DNA of 64,000 nt from Flavipsychrobacter sp. GTDB lineage: Bacteria; Bacteroidota; Bacteroidia; Chitinophagales; Chitinophagaceae. The position numbers were made by a program, and so were the translations under genes. The notes under the pieces were generated by a model. That model worked only from the letters and a program-made list of their open reading frames with translations. It was not told the DNA's origin and ran no database searches. Positions 9,770-19,397 of the stretch are shown in pieces. The first letter of the stretch is position 1, and every line of letters begins with the position of its first letter. The stretch lies in contig JARLGY010000045.1 in assembly GCA_031292525.1 (NCBI GenBank), positions 186,001-250,000 of the forward strand, given 5' to 3'.

Positions 9770-10219
9770 TCAGAACGGCAGGTCATCTTTCCCACCTATG
9801 CCTATATTCCCTGCATCAAAGCTGATATCCGGGGCATTGCTATCATCATGGTGGTGTTCTGCAGTAGGAAGGTCTGTTCCATTTTCTTTCCTTTTATCCA
9901 GCATTACAAGATTGTCTCCAACTATTTCTGTGCTGAAACGGCGATTTTTATCTTTATCTTCCCAGTTACGGGTACGTAACCGCCCCTCTATAAATACAAG
10001 ACTGCCTTTATGCAGATATTTCTGTGCCAGCTCTGCAAGGCCACGCCATAACACTACTGTATGCCATTCTGTTTGTGATACCAGGTTGCCGCTTTTATCT
10101 TTGAAAGTTTCAGTAGTGGCCAGTGGAAATTTTGCTACTGCTATATTTCCTTCCAGGTATTGCAAATCCGGATCCTTACCTAAATTCCCTATCAGCATCA
10201 CCCTATTAACACCTCTCAT
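9770..10219 (-). CDS. ssb: Single-stranded DNA-binding protein
   Basis: A 149-residue SSB that coats single-stranded DNA during replication and repair. The N-terminal OB fold is clear: RGVNRVMLIGNLGKDPDLQYL, the WHTVVLWRGLAELAQKYLHKG core, and GRLRTRNWEDKDKNRRFSTEI. A disordered linker follows and the protein ends in the acidic tip DDLPF, the usual docking site for partner proteins. It lies directly downstream of mutY in the same direction (44 bp apart), so the two are probably cotranscribed. Confidence 0.96.
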   Translation of the reverse strand: MRGVNRVMLIGNLGKDPDLQYLEGNIAVAKFPLATTETFKDKSGNLVSQTEWHTVVLWRGLAELAQKYLHKGSLVFIEGRLRTRNWEDKDKNRRFSTEIVGDNLVMLDKRKENGTDLPTAEHHHDDSNAPDISFDAGNIGIGGKDDLPF

Positions 10220-10263
10220 ACGTAGTTCAATTTTCTGGTGACAAAAATTTATTCTAAAGTCTA

Positions 10264-11337
10264 TTAAAAGTATAAATTTTTTTCTAAAAAATGTATCACC
10301 GTTTTAGGGAATGCGAAATTTTTTAACGTATCCCGCATCACCCATATTCCATCCCTACCGGGCACATCTATCGCCTTGTCAGTCTGCAACACAAAAAATG
10401 AGGTCTTAATAATGCGGTGCGTCAACCGCTGATTATGGCTGCCTGCATATTCAATTTCATTGTGTACACCTAATGCTTTAATAATTTCATGATTTTCAAA
10501 ACCCGTTTTATCCAGTTCGCTATCGTGCTCTACCAGCAACGGTTCATATAGGTTCTCCCAAATATCCTTAGGGCCTCTTTTCTGTATCCATATTTTCCCA
10601 TCGCAATGCAGCAATAGGTAATGAAAATAACGTTCCTTTACTATAAGCTTCTTGCTTTTCACTGGCAGCAAGCTAATAGTATCCTGCTTTAATGCTACAC
10701 AATGTTCCTGTAAAGGGCAGCTCTGGCAGGCAGGTGTTTTGGGTGTGCATACTGTGGCCCCTAGGTCCATTATGGCTTGGTTATATCCTGCACTATCCTT
10801 TGCATCCAGCAACTCCTGAGCTAGGTCCTGGAATTGCTTTTTCCCTTTTGTCGTATCACTAGGTTCCGCTATGCCAAAAAAACGGGCCAATACTCTATAC
10901 ACGTTCCCATCCACCACAGCGTGGGGGAGGCCATATGCAAACGATGATATTGCCGCAGCAGTATAAGGTCCAATTCCCTTCAACGCCAATATACCATCAT
11001 AATCTGCAGGAAATACGCCATTATATTCGCTAGCTATGAGCCGAGCTGTTGCCAACATATTTTTACATCGGTTATAATATCCAAGTCCCTGCCATATCCG
11101 AAACACATCTTCCTCTATAGCATTCGCCATATCCCTAATTGCAGGGTATGCAGTAGTAAACTTTATATAGTACGGTAATCCTTGCTGTGCCCTTGTTTGC
11201 TGCAATATTATTTCAGACAACCAGATTTTGTACGGATCCTTTTCCTGTTTCCAGGGCAGGCTTCTCTCATTTTCCGTCTCATGCCATGTCATCAGTTGCT
11301 TAGTAAAGTATTTTTTCAGCCCATTTGTCGTTTCCAT
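10264..11337 (-). CDS. mutY: A/G-specific adenine DNA glycosylase MutY
   Basis: A 357-residue base-excision repair enzyme that removes adenine paired with 8-oxoguanine. The catalytic glutamate lies in WLSEIILQQTRAQQ, the helix-hairpin-helix is LKGIGPYTAAAISSFAYG, and the conserved aspartate is in VVDGNVYRVLARFFG. The iron-sulfur ligands have the exact spacing C-x6-C-x2-C-x5-C (CTPKTPACQSCPLQEHC). The C-terminal Nudix-like 8-oxoG recognition domain follows (KERYFHYLLLHCDGKIWIQKR). It is first of the mutY-ssb-gldE set. A minus-strand TAAATTTG (11344-11351) just before the ATG resembles a -7 box, but no good -33 box is seen. Confidence 0.96.
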   Translation of the reverse strand: METTNGLKKYFTKQLMTWHETENERSLPWKQEKDPYKIWLSEIILQQTRAQQGLPYYIKFTTAYPAIRDMANAIEEDVFRIWQGLGYYNRCKNMLATARLIASEYNGVFPADYDGILALKGIGPYTAAAISSFAYGLPHAVVDGNVYRVLARFFGIAEPSDTTKGKKQFQDLAQELLDAKDSAGYNQAIMDLGATVCTPKTPACQSCPLQEHCVALKQDTISLLPVKSKKLIVKERYFHYLLLHCDGKIWIQKRGPKDIWENLYEPLLVEHDSELDKTGFENHEIIKALGVHNEIEYAGSHNQRLTHRIIKTSFFVLQTDKAIDVPGRDGIWVMRDTLKNFAFPKTVIHFLEKNLYF

Positions 11338-11431
11338 CCTCTACAAATTTACTTTACCAACAGCATTGTAATTTTTTTTCTTAAAAGTTCAGGTTATAAA
11401 TTTTAATTTCGCCGCATAATTTTCAGTTTAT

Positions 11432-12271
11432 ATGGACGCAGGTCAGTTGAGAGACATAGCATCGCAGGTGCGCAGAGACATTATTCGCATGGTACATTCT
11501 GCTCAAAGCGGGCATCCGGGAGGCTCCCTTGGTTGCACCGATTTTATGGTTGCATTGTACTTCAGCGCGATGAAAAGGAATGAGACTTTCCATATGGACG
11601 GTATAGGTGAAGATCTTTTCTTTCTGTCAAATGGCCATATTTCACCACTTTTCTATAGTATTCTGGCACGTACAGGTCACTTCCCGGTAAGCGAACTGGC
11701 AACCTTCCGCAAGCTGGAATCAAGGTTACAGGGCCACCCCGCTACCTTAGAGCATTTACCAGGCATACGCATAGCAAGTGGTTCTCTAGGCCAGGGCATG
11801 AGTGTTGCTGCAGGCGCTGCATTAGCTAAAAAGCTCAATAAAGATGAGCATCTCATTTACTCCCTGCATGGCGATGGTGAATTGCAGGAAGGACAAAACT
11901 GGGAAGCGATAATGTTTGCTGCCCACCATAAAATAGACAACCTCATTGCAACTATAGATGTAAATGGTCAGCAAATAGATGGCCCTACCAATAAAGTAAT
12001 GGGCTTAGGTTCTCTGCACAATAAGTTCACTGCTTTTGGATGGGACGTCCTTGAAATGAACGGCAATAATATGGTAGATGTATTGGAAGGTCTGGAACGA
12101 GCAAAAGCAGCAACCGGCAAAGGTAAGCCGGTGTGCATCCTTATGACAACAGTTATGGGCCAGGGTATATCATTTATGGAAGGCACACATGAATGGCATG
12201 GTATCGCCCCTAACGATGCTCAGCTTGCCATAGGATTGTTGGAAGCACTGGAAACCTTAGGCGATTATTAA
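11432..12271 (+). CDS. Transketolase, N-terminal (TPP-binding) subunit
   Basis: A 279-residue protein covering only the thiamine-diphosphate N-terminal domain of transketolase, which moves two-carbon units in the pentose phosphate pathway. Visible motifs are GHPGGSLG and the TPP/metal motif HGDGELQEGQNWEA, with the conserved SLGQGMSVAAGAALAKK. Split transketolases are common in Bacteroidota and need a C-terminal partner encoding the pyrimidine and C-terminal domains. No such gene lies next to it or anywhere in this window. The gene has its own terminator, so the partner must be elsewhere. It is divergent from mutY. Confidence 0.92.
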   Translation: MDAGQLRDIASQVRRDIIRMVHSAQSGHPGGSLGCTDFMVALYFSAMKRNETFHMDGIGEDLFFLSNGHISPLFYSILARTGHFPVSELATFRKLESRLQGHPATLEHLPGIRIASGSLGQGMSVAAGAALAKKLNKDEHLIYSLHGDGELQEGQNWEAIMFAAHHKIDNLIATIDVNGQQIDGPTNKVMGLGSLHNKFTAFGWDVLEMNGNNMVDVLEGLERAKAATGKGKPVCILMTTVMGQGISFMEGTHEWHGIAPNDAQLAIGLLEALETLGDY

Positions 12272-12285
12272 AGTTTTGCTATAAC

Positions 12286-12306
12286 GGATAGTACCTATCC
12301 TTTTTT
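12286..12306 (+). terminator. Terminator of the transketolase subunit
   Basis: A 6-bp GGATAG/CTATCC stem with a 3-nt loop, followed by six T, starts 15 nt past the stop. Confidence 0.65.
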
Positions 12307-12322
12307 ATTGGTAATTTTAATA

Positions 12323-12357
12323 GATGATTGCCGGTGCAATATTTGCCGGTCATCATC
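12323..12357 (+). promoter_or_regulatory. Inverted repeat upstream of the small lipoprotein
   Basis: Two 12-nt arms (12323-12334 and 12346-12357) are complementary except for one mismatch and one G-T pair, with an 11-nt loop. The repeat ends 12 nt before the ATG at 12370. It could be an operator or a 5'-UTR hairpin; there is no T run, so a terminator is unlikely. Confidence 0.4.
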
Positions 12358-12369
12358 TGTTATTAGTTT

Positions 12370-12801
12370 ATGAAAAAAGTTATTATTATTTTATCCTTAG
12401 GCATTTTAGCTGTCGCTATTATATCGTCATGCACTAAAACAAGTCAGCCAGCCACACCCTATTCCAATTTATATGGTAGATGGAAAATTGTGCAGGAAGC
12501 TTTCGACGATACCAATACCGGCAAGCTCGATAGTAATCAAGTCTCAAACCTTGCTGCCAACGATATCGAATCTATTCAATTCAATAAAGATAGCACCGGC
12601 ACGCATTATATCACTTTCAATGGCGCCAAAGAAGACTACAACTTTAAATGGACTTTGATCGATAACTACGCTGAAATACAGATGATAACCTCTGGTGGCG
12701 ACACCCTTGTATCCAGGATCGAGTCTTTATATTCTTCTACCCTAACGCTAATGAACTATACCAATCCTCAACTCAGCTGGTATATTCTTAAAAAACAATA
12801 A
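12370..12801 (+). CDS. Lipocalin-like lipoprotein of unknown function
   Basis: A 143-residue predicted lipoprotein with signal peptide MKKVIIILSLGILAVAII and lipobox ISSC (Cys 21). The mature part begins with a Ser/Thr/Pro-rich linker and YSNLYGRWKIVQ, the entry strand typical of the Bacteroidota lipocalin-like small lipoprotein group. It then alternates short beta strands (SIQFNKDSTGTHYITF) and would form a small beta-barrel. No ligand can be inferred. It is monocistronic, convergent with trhO (9 nt between the stops). Confidence 0.7.
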   Translation: MKKVIIILSLGILAVAIISSCTKTSQPATPYSNLYGRWKIVQEAFDDTNTGKLDSNQVSNLAANDIESIQFNKDSTGTHYITFNGAKEDYNFKWTLIDNYAEIQMITSGGDTLVSRIESLYSSTLTLMNYTNPQLSWYILKKQ

Positions 12802-12810
12802 CAGATTCAA

Positions 12811-13848
12811 TTATCGCAAACGCCGCCGTAATGGGTGGTCTTTTGATTTATTGAAGATCATAGTGCCGTTTTCTCTACCTGCACGCCTTTGCTTCTGTTC
12901 GTCTTCAGGCAGTTGTTTTTCATCCCTGCATTCAATACTGCAGCATCCATCATATTCTTTTGCACAATCTTCACATTGTATAAATAACAGGTGACAACCA
13001 TCATTCTTACAGTTGGTATGAGAATCGCTGGGCTTACCACATATGTGACACTTAGATATTATATCATCTGTTATTCTTTCTCCCAGCCTGTCGTCAAACA
13101 CAAAGTTCTTACCAATAAATTTCAATGGCAAGTTTTCTTCTTTTGCCTTCCGAGCATATTCTATTATACCACCCTCCAGTTGAAAAACATTCTTAAAGCC
13201 GTTATGCAGTAAGTAGGCGCTGGCTTTTTCACAACGTATGCCTCCAGTGCAATACATAACAATGTTCCTATCCTTTTTATCGCTTAGCATTTCTGCCGCC
13301 ATAGGCAATTGGTCCCTAAAGGTATCAGACGGAACCTCAAGTGCATTCTGAAAGTGACCTACTTCATATTCATAGTGGTTGCGCATATCCACTACAATGG
13401 TATCCGGCTGTTCGGTCAGTGCATTAAACTCGGCAGCTTTAAGATGTGTACCCATTTTTGACGAGTCGAAAGTCGGATCTTCAATCCCATCGGCAACTAT
13501 TTTTGGGCGCACTTTAACCCGTAGAACCCAAAACGATTTACCATCATCATCCACCGCTATATTCAGCCGCACCCCATCCAATTCAGGCGTCATGCCATAT
13601 AACGTATCCCTAAAAGCATCAAAATTGCTCTCTGGCACGCTCGCTTGTGCATTTATACCCTCACTGGCCACGTATATACGGCCAAATACATTTAATGCAT
13701 AAAATTTCTTGTATAATTCATCCCTGAAGGCATCAGGAGTTGTAATATGGAAATACTTATAAAAGGATACTGTTACACGTCGCTCTGTTTCTTCATACAT
13801 GCGCTTTTTCAGTTCCTCATTCGATATCCGGTTGTGTAACACTGGCAT
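12811..13848 (-). CDS. trhO: tRNA uridine(34) 5-hydroxylase TrhO (rhodanese family)
   Basis: A 345-residue member of the YceA/TrhO family, which catalyses O2-dependent hydroxylation of uridine 34 in certain tRNAs on the way to mo5U and cmo5U. The N-terminal ferredoxin-like UPF0176 domain ([11 protein letters not shown] ... [17 protein letters not shown]) is followed by a rhodanese domain with the active-site cysteine in [13 protein letters not shown] cysteine-rich C-terminal tail follows ([29 protein letters not shown]), probably zinc-binding. Length and motifs are standard. It is alone on its strand, convergent with the small lipoprotein. Confidence 0.9.
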   Translation of the reverse strand: MPVLHNRISNEELKKRMYEETERRVTVSFYKYFHITTPDAFRDELYKKFYALNVFGRIYVASEGINAQASVPESNFDAFRDTLYGMTPELDGVRLNIAVDDDGKSFWVLRVKVRPKIVADGIEDPTFDSSKMGTHLKAAEFNALTEQPDTIVVDMRNHYEYEVGHFQNALEVPSDTFRDQLPMAAEMLSDKKDRNIVMYCTGGIRCEKASAYLLHNGFKNVFQLEGGIIEYARKAKEENLPLKFIGKNFVFDDRLGERITDDIISKCHICGKPSDSHTNCKNDGCHLLFIQCEDCAKEYDGCCSIECRDEKQLPEDEQKQRRAGRENGTMIFNKSKDHPLRRRLR

Positions 13849-13928
13849 GGTGCTGTTCCGTTTTTTAATGAGACAGCAAATTTAAAACAAAATTCGCTGT
13901 CTACATCGCGCTGAAACGATGATTCATA

Positions 13929-14834
13929 TCAGCCAAACAACCCACCATCATTATACATTACAGGAGGTTTTATATCTGTACCATGACGTGTGTTCATTTT
14001 TTGTATAAAATATTTTATTAATTCAGGCGAGTGCAATTCATCGTGTTGATGCATAAAAAAATAGCAAGTCTCCAGCCCTTCCCCCATCCATTTACCTATA
14101 CGTTCCACCCACTCATCAATTCTTGTATAGTCTGTAGGATGCAACCCATTACCTACAAAGCGGATAAAAGTCTCGGGGGTCGAGAGGTGCATATGTACAC
14201 AATCGCGTCTGCCTGCGGCATCTGTTATAACAGTTCCACGCTTTTGTTTCTTAAGGAAGGTGTACAAATCTGTGTTGTATCCTTCTTTATTGCTGTACCA
14301 ATCTGGGCTGCGGAGTTCAAGAAATAAATCTACATCGTGCGGAATATCGATTATGAACTGCTCGATAGTATCTAATTGTTTCAGGCTCATATTAGGATGC
14401 GGCATCAGGAATATGGGGCCGAGGTTGTTACCAAATTCTGAGATTACAGATAAGTATTGATCTACGTCATACTCAGTATCCTTTAGACGCTTATAATGTG
14501 TAATGGATTGCGTAAACTTCGGGCAGAATAGAAAGTCCTTTGTAACAATGCTTTTCCATTTGCGTACTTGCTCGGCAGGATGCAGATTGTAGAAAAATCC
14601 ATTGAACTCAATAGCATTGAATTGCTCGGCATATACTTTAAAAAAATCTTTTTCCTTAGTGCCTTTTGGGTACAGCTTTCCAACCCAGTCTTTACGCCCC
14701 CACTTTGCACACCCTATGTAAAATTTAGTATTACCTTTACCAGCTGCAAGTATATCCATCGTCACTTTGGGATCGGGCGGCAATCTAAAATCAATTTTAT
14801 TTAGTTCATTCTCAGGTAATCTGCCAAAATCCAT
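13929..14834 (-). CDS. DUF72 (YecE-like) domain protein
   Basis: A 301-residue protein of the DUF72 family, a TIM-barrel-like fold of unknown biochemical function. The family signature is present: FYIGCAKWGRKDWVGKLYPKGT, then the conserved YAEQFNAIEFNGFFY, and FLELRSPDWY later. The C-terminal FFMHQHDELHSPELI also fits. No function is assigned to the family with confidence. It sits between trhO and pgk, all on the minus strand but with separate spacers, and I see no operon link. Confidence 0.85.
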   Translation of the reverse strand: MDFGRLPENELNKIDFRLPPDPKVTMDILAAGKGNTKFYIGCAKWGRKDWVGKLYPKGTKEKDFFKVYAEQFNAIEFNGFFYNLHPAEQVRKWKSIVTKDFLFCPKFTQSITHYKRLKDTEYDVDQYLSVISEFGNNLGPIFLMPHPNMSLKQLDTIEQFIIDIPHDVDLFLELRSPDWYSNKEGYNTDLYTFLKKQKRGTVITDAAGRRDCVHMHLSTPETFIRFVGNGLHPTDYTRIDEWVERIGKWMGEGLETCYFFMHQHDELHSPELIKYFIQKMNTRHGTDIKPPVMYNDGGLFG

Positions 14835-14920
14835 AGCATTACTTTACCCTAAAATTACTACTAAAGATGCTCAAAAATTGCTTTTTTACATAGACTATAT
14901 TGGTCACGGGATGCCCTAAA

Positions 14921-14952
14921 AGAAAAATGCCCCGTATAAATTACAGGGCATT
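14921..14952 (-). terminator. Terminator of pgk
   Basis: A 7-bp outer stem (14926-14932 with 14946-14952), one mismatch and a 3-bp inner stem are followed on the minus strand by TTTTCT. It begins 20 nt past the pgk stop. Confidence 0.65.
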
Positions 14953-14972
14953 CCACAAATATCATTTATTCT

Positions 14973-16187
14973 CTACTTTCCTTTTATTGCAGCAATGCCA
15001 GGTAGTTCTTTTCCTTCAAAGTATTCCAGCATGGCACCACCACCTGTCGATACATAGCTTACTTTGTCTGCAAGGCCAAATTTGTTAATGGCAGCAACGC
15101 TATCTCCACCGCCTACTAAAGAAAATGCACCATTTTTAGTGGCTGCAACAACAGCGTCAGCTATAGCCTTTGTACCATGTTGAAATTTCTCCATCTCAAA
15201 TACCCCCATTGGGCCATTCCACAAAATGGTTTTAGAATCCTTGATCACTTTAGTAAATTCAGCTATAGCCATTACTCCAATATCAAGTCCCATCCAACCA
15301 TCTGGTATCTGCTCATTATTTGCAGATGATGTATTTGCATCGGCAGCAAATTTATCTGCTATAATACTGTCAGATGGCAGGTGTATGCAAACGCCTTTCT
15401 CATCTGCCTTTTTCATCAGTGCAAGCGCAACATCCAGCTTATCATCTTCACAAAGAGAATTGCCTATATGTCCACCTTCAGCCTTATAGAAAGTGTACGC
15501 CATACCTCCACCAATTATGATGTCGGTTGCTTTGTCCAGCAAGTTTTCAATGATCGTTATTTTATCAGACACCTTAGCACCACCAATTATTGCGGTAAAG
15601 GGCTTTTTGCTATTGTGCAAAACTTCTTCGGCAGCAATTACTTCACTTTCCATTAGTGCGCCAAACATTCTTTTCTCTGGTGCAAAAAACTGTGCTATAA
15701 TAGCTGTAGAGGCATGCGCGCGATGGGCTGTACCAAATGCATCGTTTACATATATATCACCCAGTTTAGCCAGCTTTTCAGCAAAATCTTTATCACCTTT
15801 TTCTTCCTCTTTGTAAAAACGCAGGTTTTCCAGCAACAATACTTCGCCTGCCTTTAAATTTTTCGCCTTTTCAACAGCGTCAGTTCCAATGCAATCATCG
15901 GCAAAAAGCACTTGTGTACCCAACATATCAGATAAATGGGCAAGAATTGGCTTTAACGAAAAATCAGCAAGTGTAAGGTTCGGCTTTTTTTCAATGTCCT
16001 TTAGTGGACGTCCCCAATGGCTCATCAATATTACGCTGCCGCCATCACTTAGTATTTTCTTTATGGTAGGTATGGCTGCACGTATGCGGTTATCATCTGT
16101 TATCTTACCCTCTTTAATAGGTACATTAAAATCTACCCGTACCAGTGCTTTCTCACCACTAAAATTATGACTGCTGAATATGCTCAT
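14973..16187 (-). CDS. pgk: Phosphoglycerate kinase
   Basis: A 404-residue glycolytic enzyme that transfers phosphate from 1,3-bisphosphoglycerate to ADP. The N-domain substrate motif is [12 protein letters not shown], with SHWGRP and [10 protein letters not shown]. The hinge and C-domain motifs are [20 protein letters not shown] and the nucleotide-binding [11 protein letters not shown]. The frame opens at 16220, but the ATG at 16187 ([19 protein letters not shown]) matches the family N-terminus. It lies downstream of gapA in the same direction, separated by a strong terminator, so cotranscription is probably limited. Confidence 0.97.
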   Translation of the reverse strand: MSIFSSHNFSGEKALVRVDFNVPIKEGKITDDNRIRAAIPTIKKILSDGGSVILMSHWGRPLKDIEKKPNLTLADFSLKPILAHLSDMLGTQVLFADDCIGTDAVEKAKNLKAGEVLLLENLRFYKEEEKGDKDFAEKLAKLGDIYVNDAFGTAHRAHASTAIIAQFFAPEKRMFGALMESEVIAAEEVLHNSKKPFTAIIGGAKVSDKITIIENLLDKATDIIIGGGMAYTFYKAEGGHIGNSLCEDDKLDVALALMKKADEKGVCIHLPSDSIIADKFAADANTSSANNEQIPDGWMGLDIGVMAIAEFTKVIKDSKTILWNGPMGVFEMEKFQHGTKAIADAVVAATKNGAFSLVGGGDSVAAINKFGLADKVSYVSTGGGAMLEYFEGKELPGIAAIKGK

Positions 16188-16260
16188 AGAAATTTTGTTT
16201 TCGTAATGGATTAAATACAATTGTCATCAAGCTTTAATCGGCATTATGACGGCTGTAAAA

Positions 16261-16296
16261 ATAAAAAAAGACCCGGTTACGCGGGTCTTTTTTTAT
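16261..16296. terminator. Strong terminator between gapA and pgk
   Basis: A 15-bp perfect stem (16261-16275 with 16282-16296) has a GC core (GACCCG), A7 on one side and T7 on the other. It starts about 10 nt past the gapA stop. Confidence 0.9.
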
Positions 16297-16306
16297 TAAA
16301 GTCTTA

Positions 16307-17320
16307 TTATTTGCTGATCAGGCCGGCAAAGTATTTCATTGTTCTTACCAACTGGCTCACATAGCTCATCTCGTTGTCGTACCAGCTAACGGTTTTCACC
16401 ATTTGGTTATCACCAACTGTTTGCACTTTAGTTTGTGTAGCATCAAACAGTGAACCATAAGTGATACCTACTATATCGCTGCTCACTATTTCATCTACAT
16501 TATATCCAAAGCTTTCATTTGCAGCGGCTTTCATCGCAGCGTTTATTTCTTCAACAGTAGTCTTTTTAGCAAGTATAGTAGTCAGTTCAGTTAAAGAACC
16601 GGTTACCACAGGTACACGCTGTGCACCGCCGTCTAGTTTGCCTTTCAGTTCTGGCAATACAAGACCTATTGCTTTTGCTGCACCTGTAGAGTTAGGTACA
16701 ATGTTTTCAGCGGCAGCACGTGCACGACGCAGATCACCTTTAGGATGTGGTGCATCCAAAGTATTCTGGTCGTTAGTATAGGCATGTACTGTAGTCATAA
16801 AGCCTACCTGTATTCCGAAACTATCATTCAACACCTTAGCCATTGGCGCCAGGCAGTTTGTAGTACAAGAAGCGCAACTAATGATGGTTTCGCTGCCATC
16901 AAGTATGTTATGGTTTACATTAAATACTACTGTTTTTAGCTCACCGGTTGCGGGAGCAGAAATAACTACGCGTTTAGCGCCGGCTTTAATGTGTGCCTGA
17001 GCTTTATCAGCATCTGCAAAGAAGCCCGTACATTCCAGAACAACATCTACGTCATGCTGTCCCCATGGTATTTGCGCGGGGTCTTTCTGAGCGTATATTT
17101 TTATCTCGTTGCCGTTTACAATAATAGAATCGTTTGTATTCGTAACTGGTACATTAAAACGACCCTGGGCTGTATCATACTTCAGCAAATGTGCCAAAAC
17201 ATTGGGTTGGGTAAGATCGTTAATGGCTACAACTTCTATACCCTCCATGTTGTAGATCTGGCGGAAAGCCAGGCGGCCTATTCGGCCAAAACCGTTAATG
17301 GCAATTTTTACTTTACTCAT
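16307..17320 (-). CDS. gapA: Type I glyceraldehyde-3-phosphate dehydrogenase
   Basis: A 337-residue NAD-dependent GAPDH that makes 1,3-bisphosphoglycerate from glyceraldehyde-3-phosphate. The Rossmann start is [12 protein letters not shown], the catalytic cysteine is C152 in [12 protein letters not shown], and the C-terminal [16 protein letters not shown] is intact. The cofactor aspartate appears in VVAINDLTQ, which supports NAD preference. It has a strong Bacteroidota promoter 37 nt upstream and a strong terminator downstream, so it can be expressed on its own; pgk follows in pathway order. Confidence 0.97.
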   Translation of the reverse strand: MSKVKIAINGFGRIGRLAFRQIYNMEGIEVVAINDLTQPNVLAHLLKYDTAQGRFNVPVTNTNDSIIVNGNEIKIYAQKDPAQIPWGQHDVDVVLECTGFFADADKAQAHIKAGAKRVVISAPATGELKTVVFNVNHNILDGSETIISCASCTTNCLAPMAKVLNDSFGIQVGFMTTVHAYTNDQNTLDAPHPKGDLRRARAAAENIVPNSTGAAKAIGLVLPELKGKLDGGAQRVPVVTGSLTELTTILAKKTTVEEINAAMKAAANESFGYNVDEIVSSDIVGITYGSLFDATQTKVQTVGDNQMVKTVSWYDNEMSYVSQLVRTMKYFAGLISK

Positions 17321-17356
17321 TGTGAGATTTGATTTTAAACCATTTTAAAAAGTGCC

Positions 17357-17388
17357 CAAAGTTACGCGTACTGCCTCTAATATCCAAA
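17357..17388 (-). promoter_or_regulatory. Bacteroidota-type promoter of gapA
   Basis: On the minus strand TTTG (17385-17388), a 20-nt spacer and TAACTTTG (17357-17364) match the Bacteroidota -33/-7 consensus exactly. The -7 box ends 37 nt before the ATG. Confidence 0.75.
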
Positions 17389-17793
17389 GTTGATGTAAAG
17401 GGCCTAAAATAGATGATAGAACGTTAACAATAGAAGCAGAATCTCAACCATCCTAACCTATAAAAATAAGCAATGACTCGATTTTAAACTCTCCGAAAGC
17501 CTTTCCTGTAAAATTTATAATAAAAAATTATTATTTTTTTATTATTTTCTTTTCACTGCTTCTGCTATAAATATTTTTAGATCAAAAAAAGCAAGAAATC
17601 ACTTGTCTGCATACGATTGCATAACTCCATATAAACCTATTGCGTGCTTTTTAAAAACAGAGCGAACGTTGTTTCTTAAAATAATATTTAAACACAAAAA
17701 GAAAACGAAAGTATCTATTTTATAGAGTTAATTTAATAGAAGTATTTCGGTTGGAGGGACTTGGGAATATGCGGTGGCAATACTATAAAAGAC
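17389..17793. other. A+T-rich intergenic stretch without a visible gene
   Basis: This stretch lies between the gapA promoter and the terminator of the downstream lipoprotein. It is rich in A and T runs, especially around 17518-17580, and has no supported open frame, tRNA fold or repeat. I see nothing functional in it. Confidence 0.5.
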
Positions 17794-17821
17794 AATAGGG
17801 AATGCTTTCGCATCCCCTATT
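17790..17821 (-). terminator. Probable terminator of the lipoprotein at 17971
   Basis: A 12-nt stem (17794-17805 with 17810-17821) with one mismatch and a TTTC loop is followed on the minus strand by GTCTTTTATAG. It lies 150 nt past the stop. Confidence 0.5.
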
Positions 17822-17970
17822 AAGTAGACTTAACTGGACCGTTATCGAACCTTTTTGTAGAAGATTTGAAGAAAATCGCTATTCTCTTGTACCATAGCCA
17901 TTATCCATACTCTTGAGTAAGAAAAAAGGATGCCTTTTGAGCCCCATCATATTCTTGATGGATCACCACC

Positions 17971-19254
17971 TTATAACTGCTCTACAAAAGTAAAATTACC
18001 TGAAGGGTAAGAATAAAACGTTCCCGCAGCCCCGTTGAGGCTCACTGTTATCAGCTTACCATTGTCATAAAAAACTTTTATAGGGTTGCCTTGCGTAGGA
18101 TATGTTTTGTCCAGCACATAGCTGCCCATATTGTATGTCTGCACTGAGAGTGCGTTGGTGGCCGCGTAGATAGTGCTTCCCACACCATCTATAGCAAAGT
18201 TCGTAAAATACAAGTTACCGTACGGCAAGGTAATGGCTGTGTGTAGGTTACTGTCTACTATAACACCATTACTACCGCATATCACTTTGCTGCCATCGGG
18301 GTATACTACAGCGGGATTCGATAGCTGGTAATTTCCACTTATGGCGCTTATTTTCTGCACAATATAATTTCCCTGAGCATCGAAACGGAACCTTAGTACC
18401 TCAGAAGAATTGTCAACGCAGAAAAACTCGGTATTGGTTCCAGGTATCAGTATCAGGGGAGCTGTAGAATAATAGACGCCAGTATTGGGCGTTAAAGTTG
18501 TGCGGGTGGTGCGGTCATACACTACCACTGTATTATTATAGTTGGTAAGAGTTGCAGAGATAAAGAGCTTATTGTTATTACAGGTAACGCTGTAGGCATT
18601 GCTGCCTATACTCACTTGGTCTATCTGGGTTAGCGTTGCGGCATCGTATATGAATACCCAGCCATCGTTACGCGGTACGTAAAGTTCAAGTTTGCCATTG
18701 TATAGGGCCATATCGCAGGTCCCTATAGTTGAGTTAGTGTTTAAGGTCCGCACAAATTTCTTTGATGCCAGATCGTACACTGAGATAATGCCTGTAAGGC
18801 TGTAAATGTAAAGCTGCTTATTGTTCCTGTCATACAGCGCATCCCTTGCTGCCATAGCCGCAAAGTCTATATCTGTGCGCACATAGGTCTGTTTATTACT
18901 TTGGATATTTGCTCCCTGGTAGTTCGCAGACAGTACGTTCGCCATTATATAATATTGCACATATGGGTTCACAGGCAGAGTGTCTGTATAAGTTGTGACG
19001 CTCTTGTCAACAGTGATATATTTTACCGAACCAATGTTGCTTAGGTTACCGGTATCTGTGACCCTTGCGACTATGTAGCTTTGCAGAGAGTCGTTACTAA
19101 GTCTCGACCATTCCAGCTTCACCAGGTTGCCCGTTACTGTAACAGGCTGCAGCACTATCGCGTTGGGGCTTACATCGTTGTTTGTGTTTTTCTTGCACGC
19201 CGTCGCAAATAATAATAGGGCACACAATCCGGCTAGAAGCGGTCTTCCTCTCAT
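17971..19254 (-). CDS. Lipoprotein with FnIII-like and beta-propeller-like regions (paralogue 1)
   Basis: A 427-residue predicted lipoprotein with signal peptide MRGRPLLAGLCALLLFATAC (lipobox ATAC, Cys 20) followed by KKN, which in Bacteroidota favours surface or outer-membrane placement. Residues about 32-130 look like a fibronectin III domain (VTGNLVKLEWSRLSNDSLQSYIVARV). The rest repeats short strands of the kind seen in YncE/Kelch-like propellers (YDLASKKFVRTLN, VFIYDAATLTQIDQV, VVVYDRTTRTTL). The next gene upstream is a same-length paralogue. Function is unknown; a binding or surface-scaffold role is a guess. Confidence 0.75.
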   Translation of the reverse strand: MRGRPLLAGLCALLLFATACKKNTNNDVSPNAIVLQPVTVTGNLVKLEWSRLSNDSLQSYIVARVTDTGNLSNIGSVKYITVDKSVTTYTDTLPVNPYVQYYIMANVLSANYQGANIQSNKQTYVRTDIDFAAMAARDALYDRNNKQLYIYSLTGIISVYDLASKKFVRTLNTNSTIGTCDMALYNGKLELYVPRNDGWVFIYDAATLTQIDQVSIGSNAYSVTCNNNKLFISATLTNYNNTVVVYDRTTRTTLTPNTGVYYSTAPLILIPGTNTEFFCVDNSSEVLRFRFDAQGNYIVQKISAISGNYQLSNPAVVYPDGSKVICGSNGVIVDSNLHTAITLPYGNLYFTNFAIDGVGSTIYAATNALSVQTYNMGSYVLDKTYPTQGNPIKVFYDNGKLITVSLNGAAGTFYSYPSGNFTFVEQL

Positions 19255-19397
19255 GTTTAAATAAATTTATAGTGTTTTTAAAAACGCATAGCTATGAAAG
19301 AGAACACTTATAAAGTCAGCAAAAAAGATAATATTCCTGCTACGGAGTCGATCACCTATACTTATAGTGGCTTCACGAAGCTCTTCCTATTAACAGT

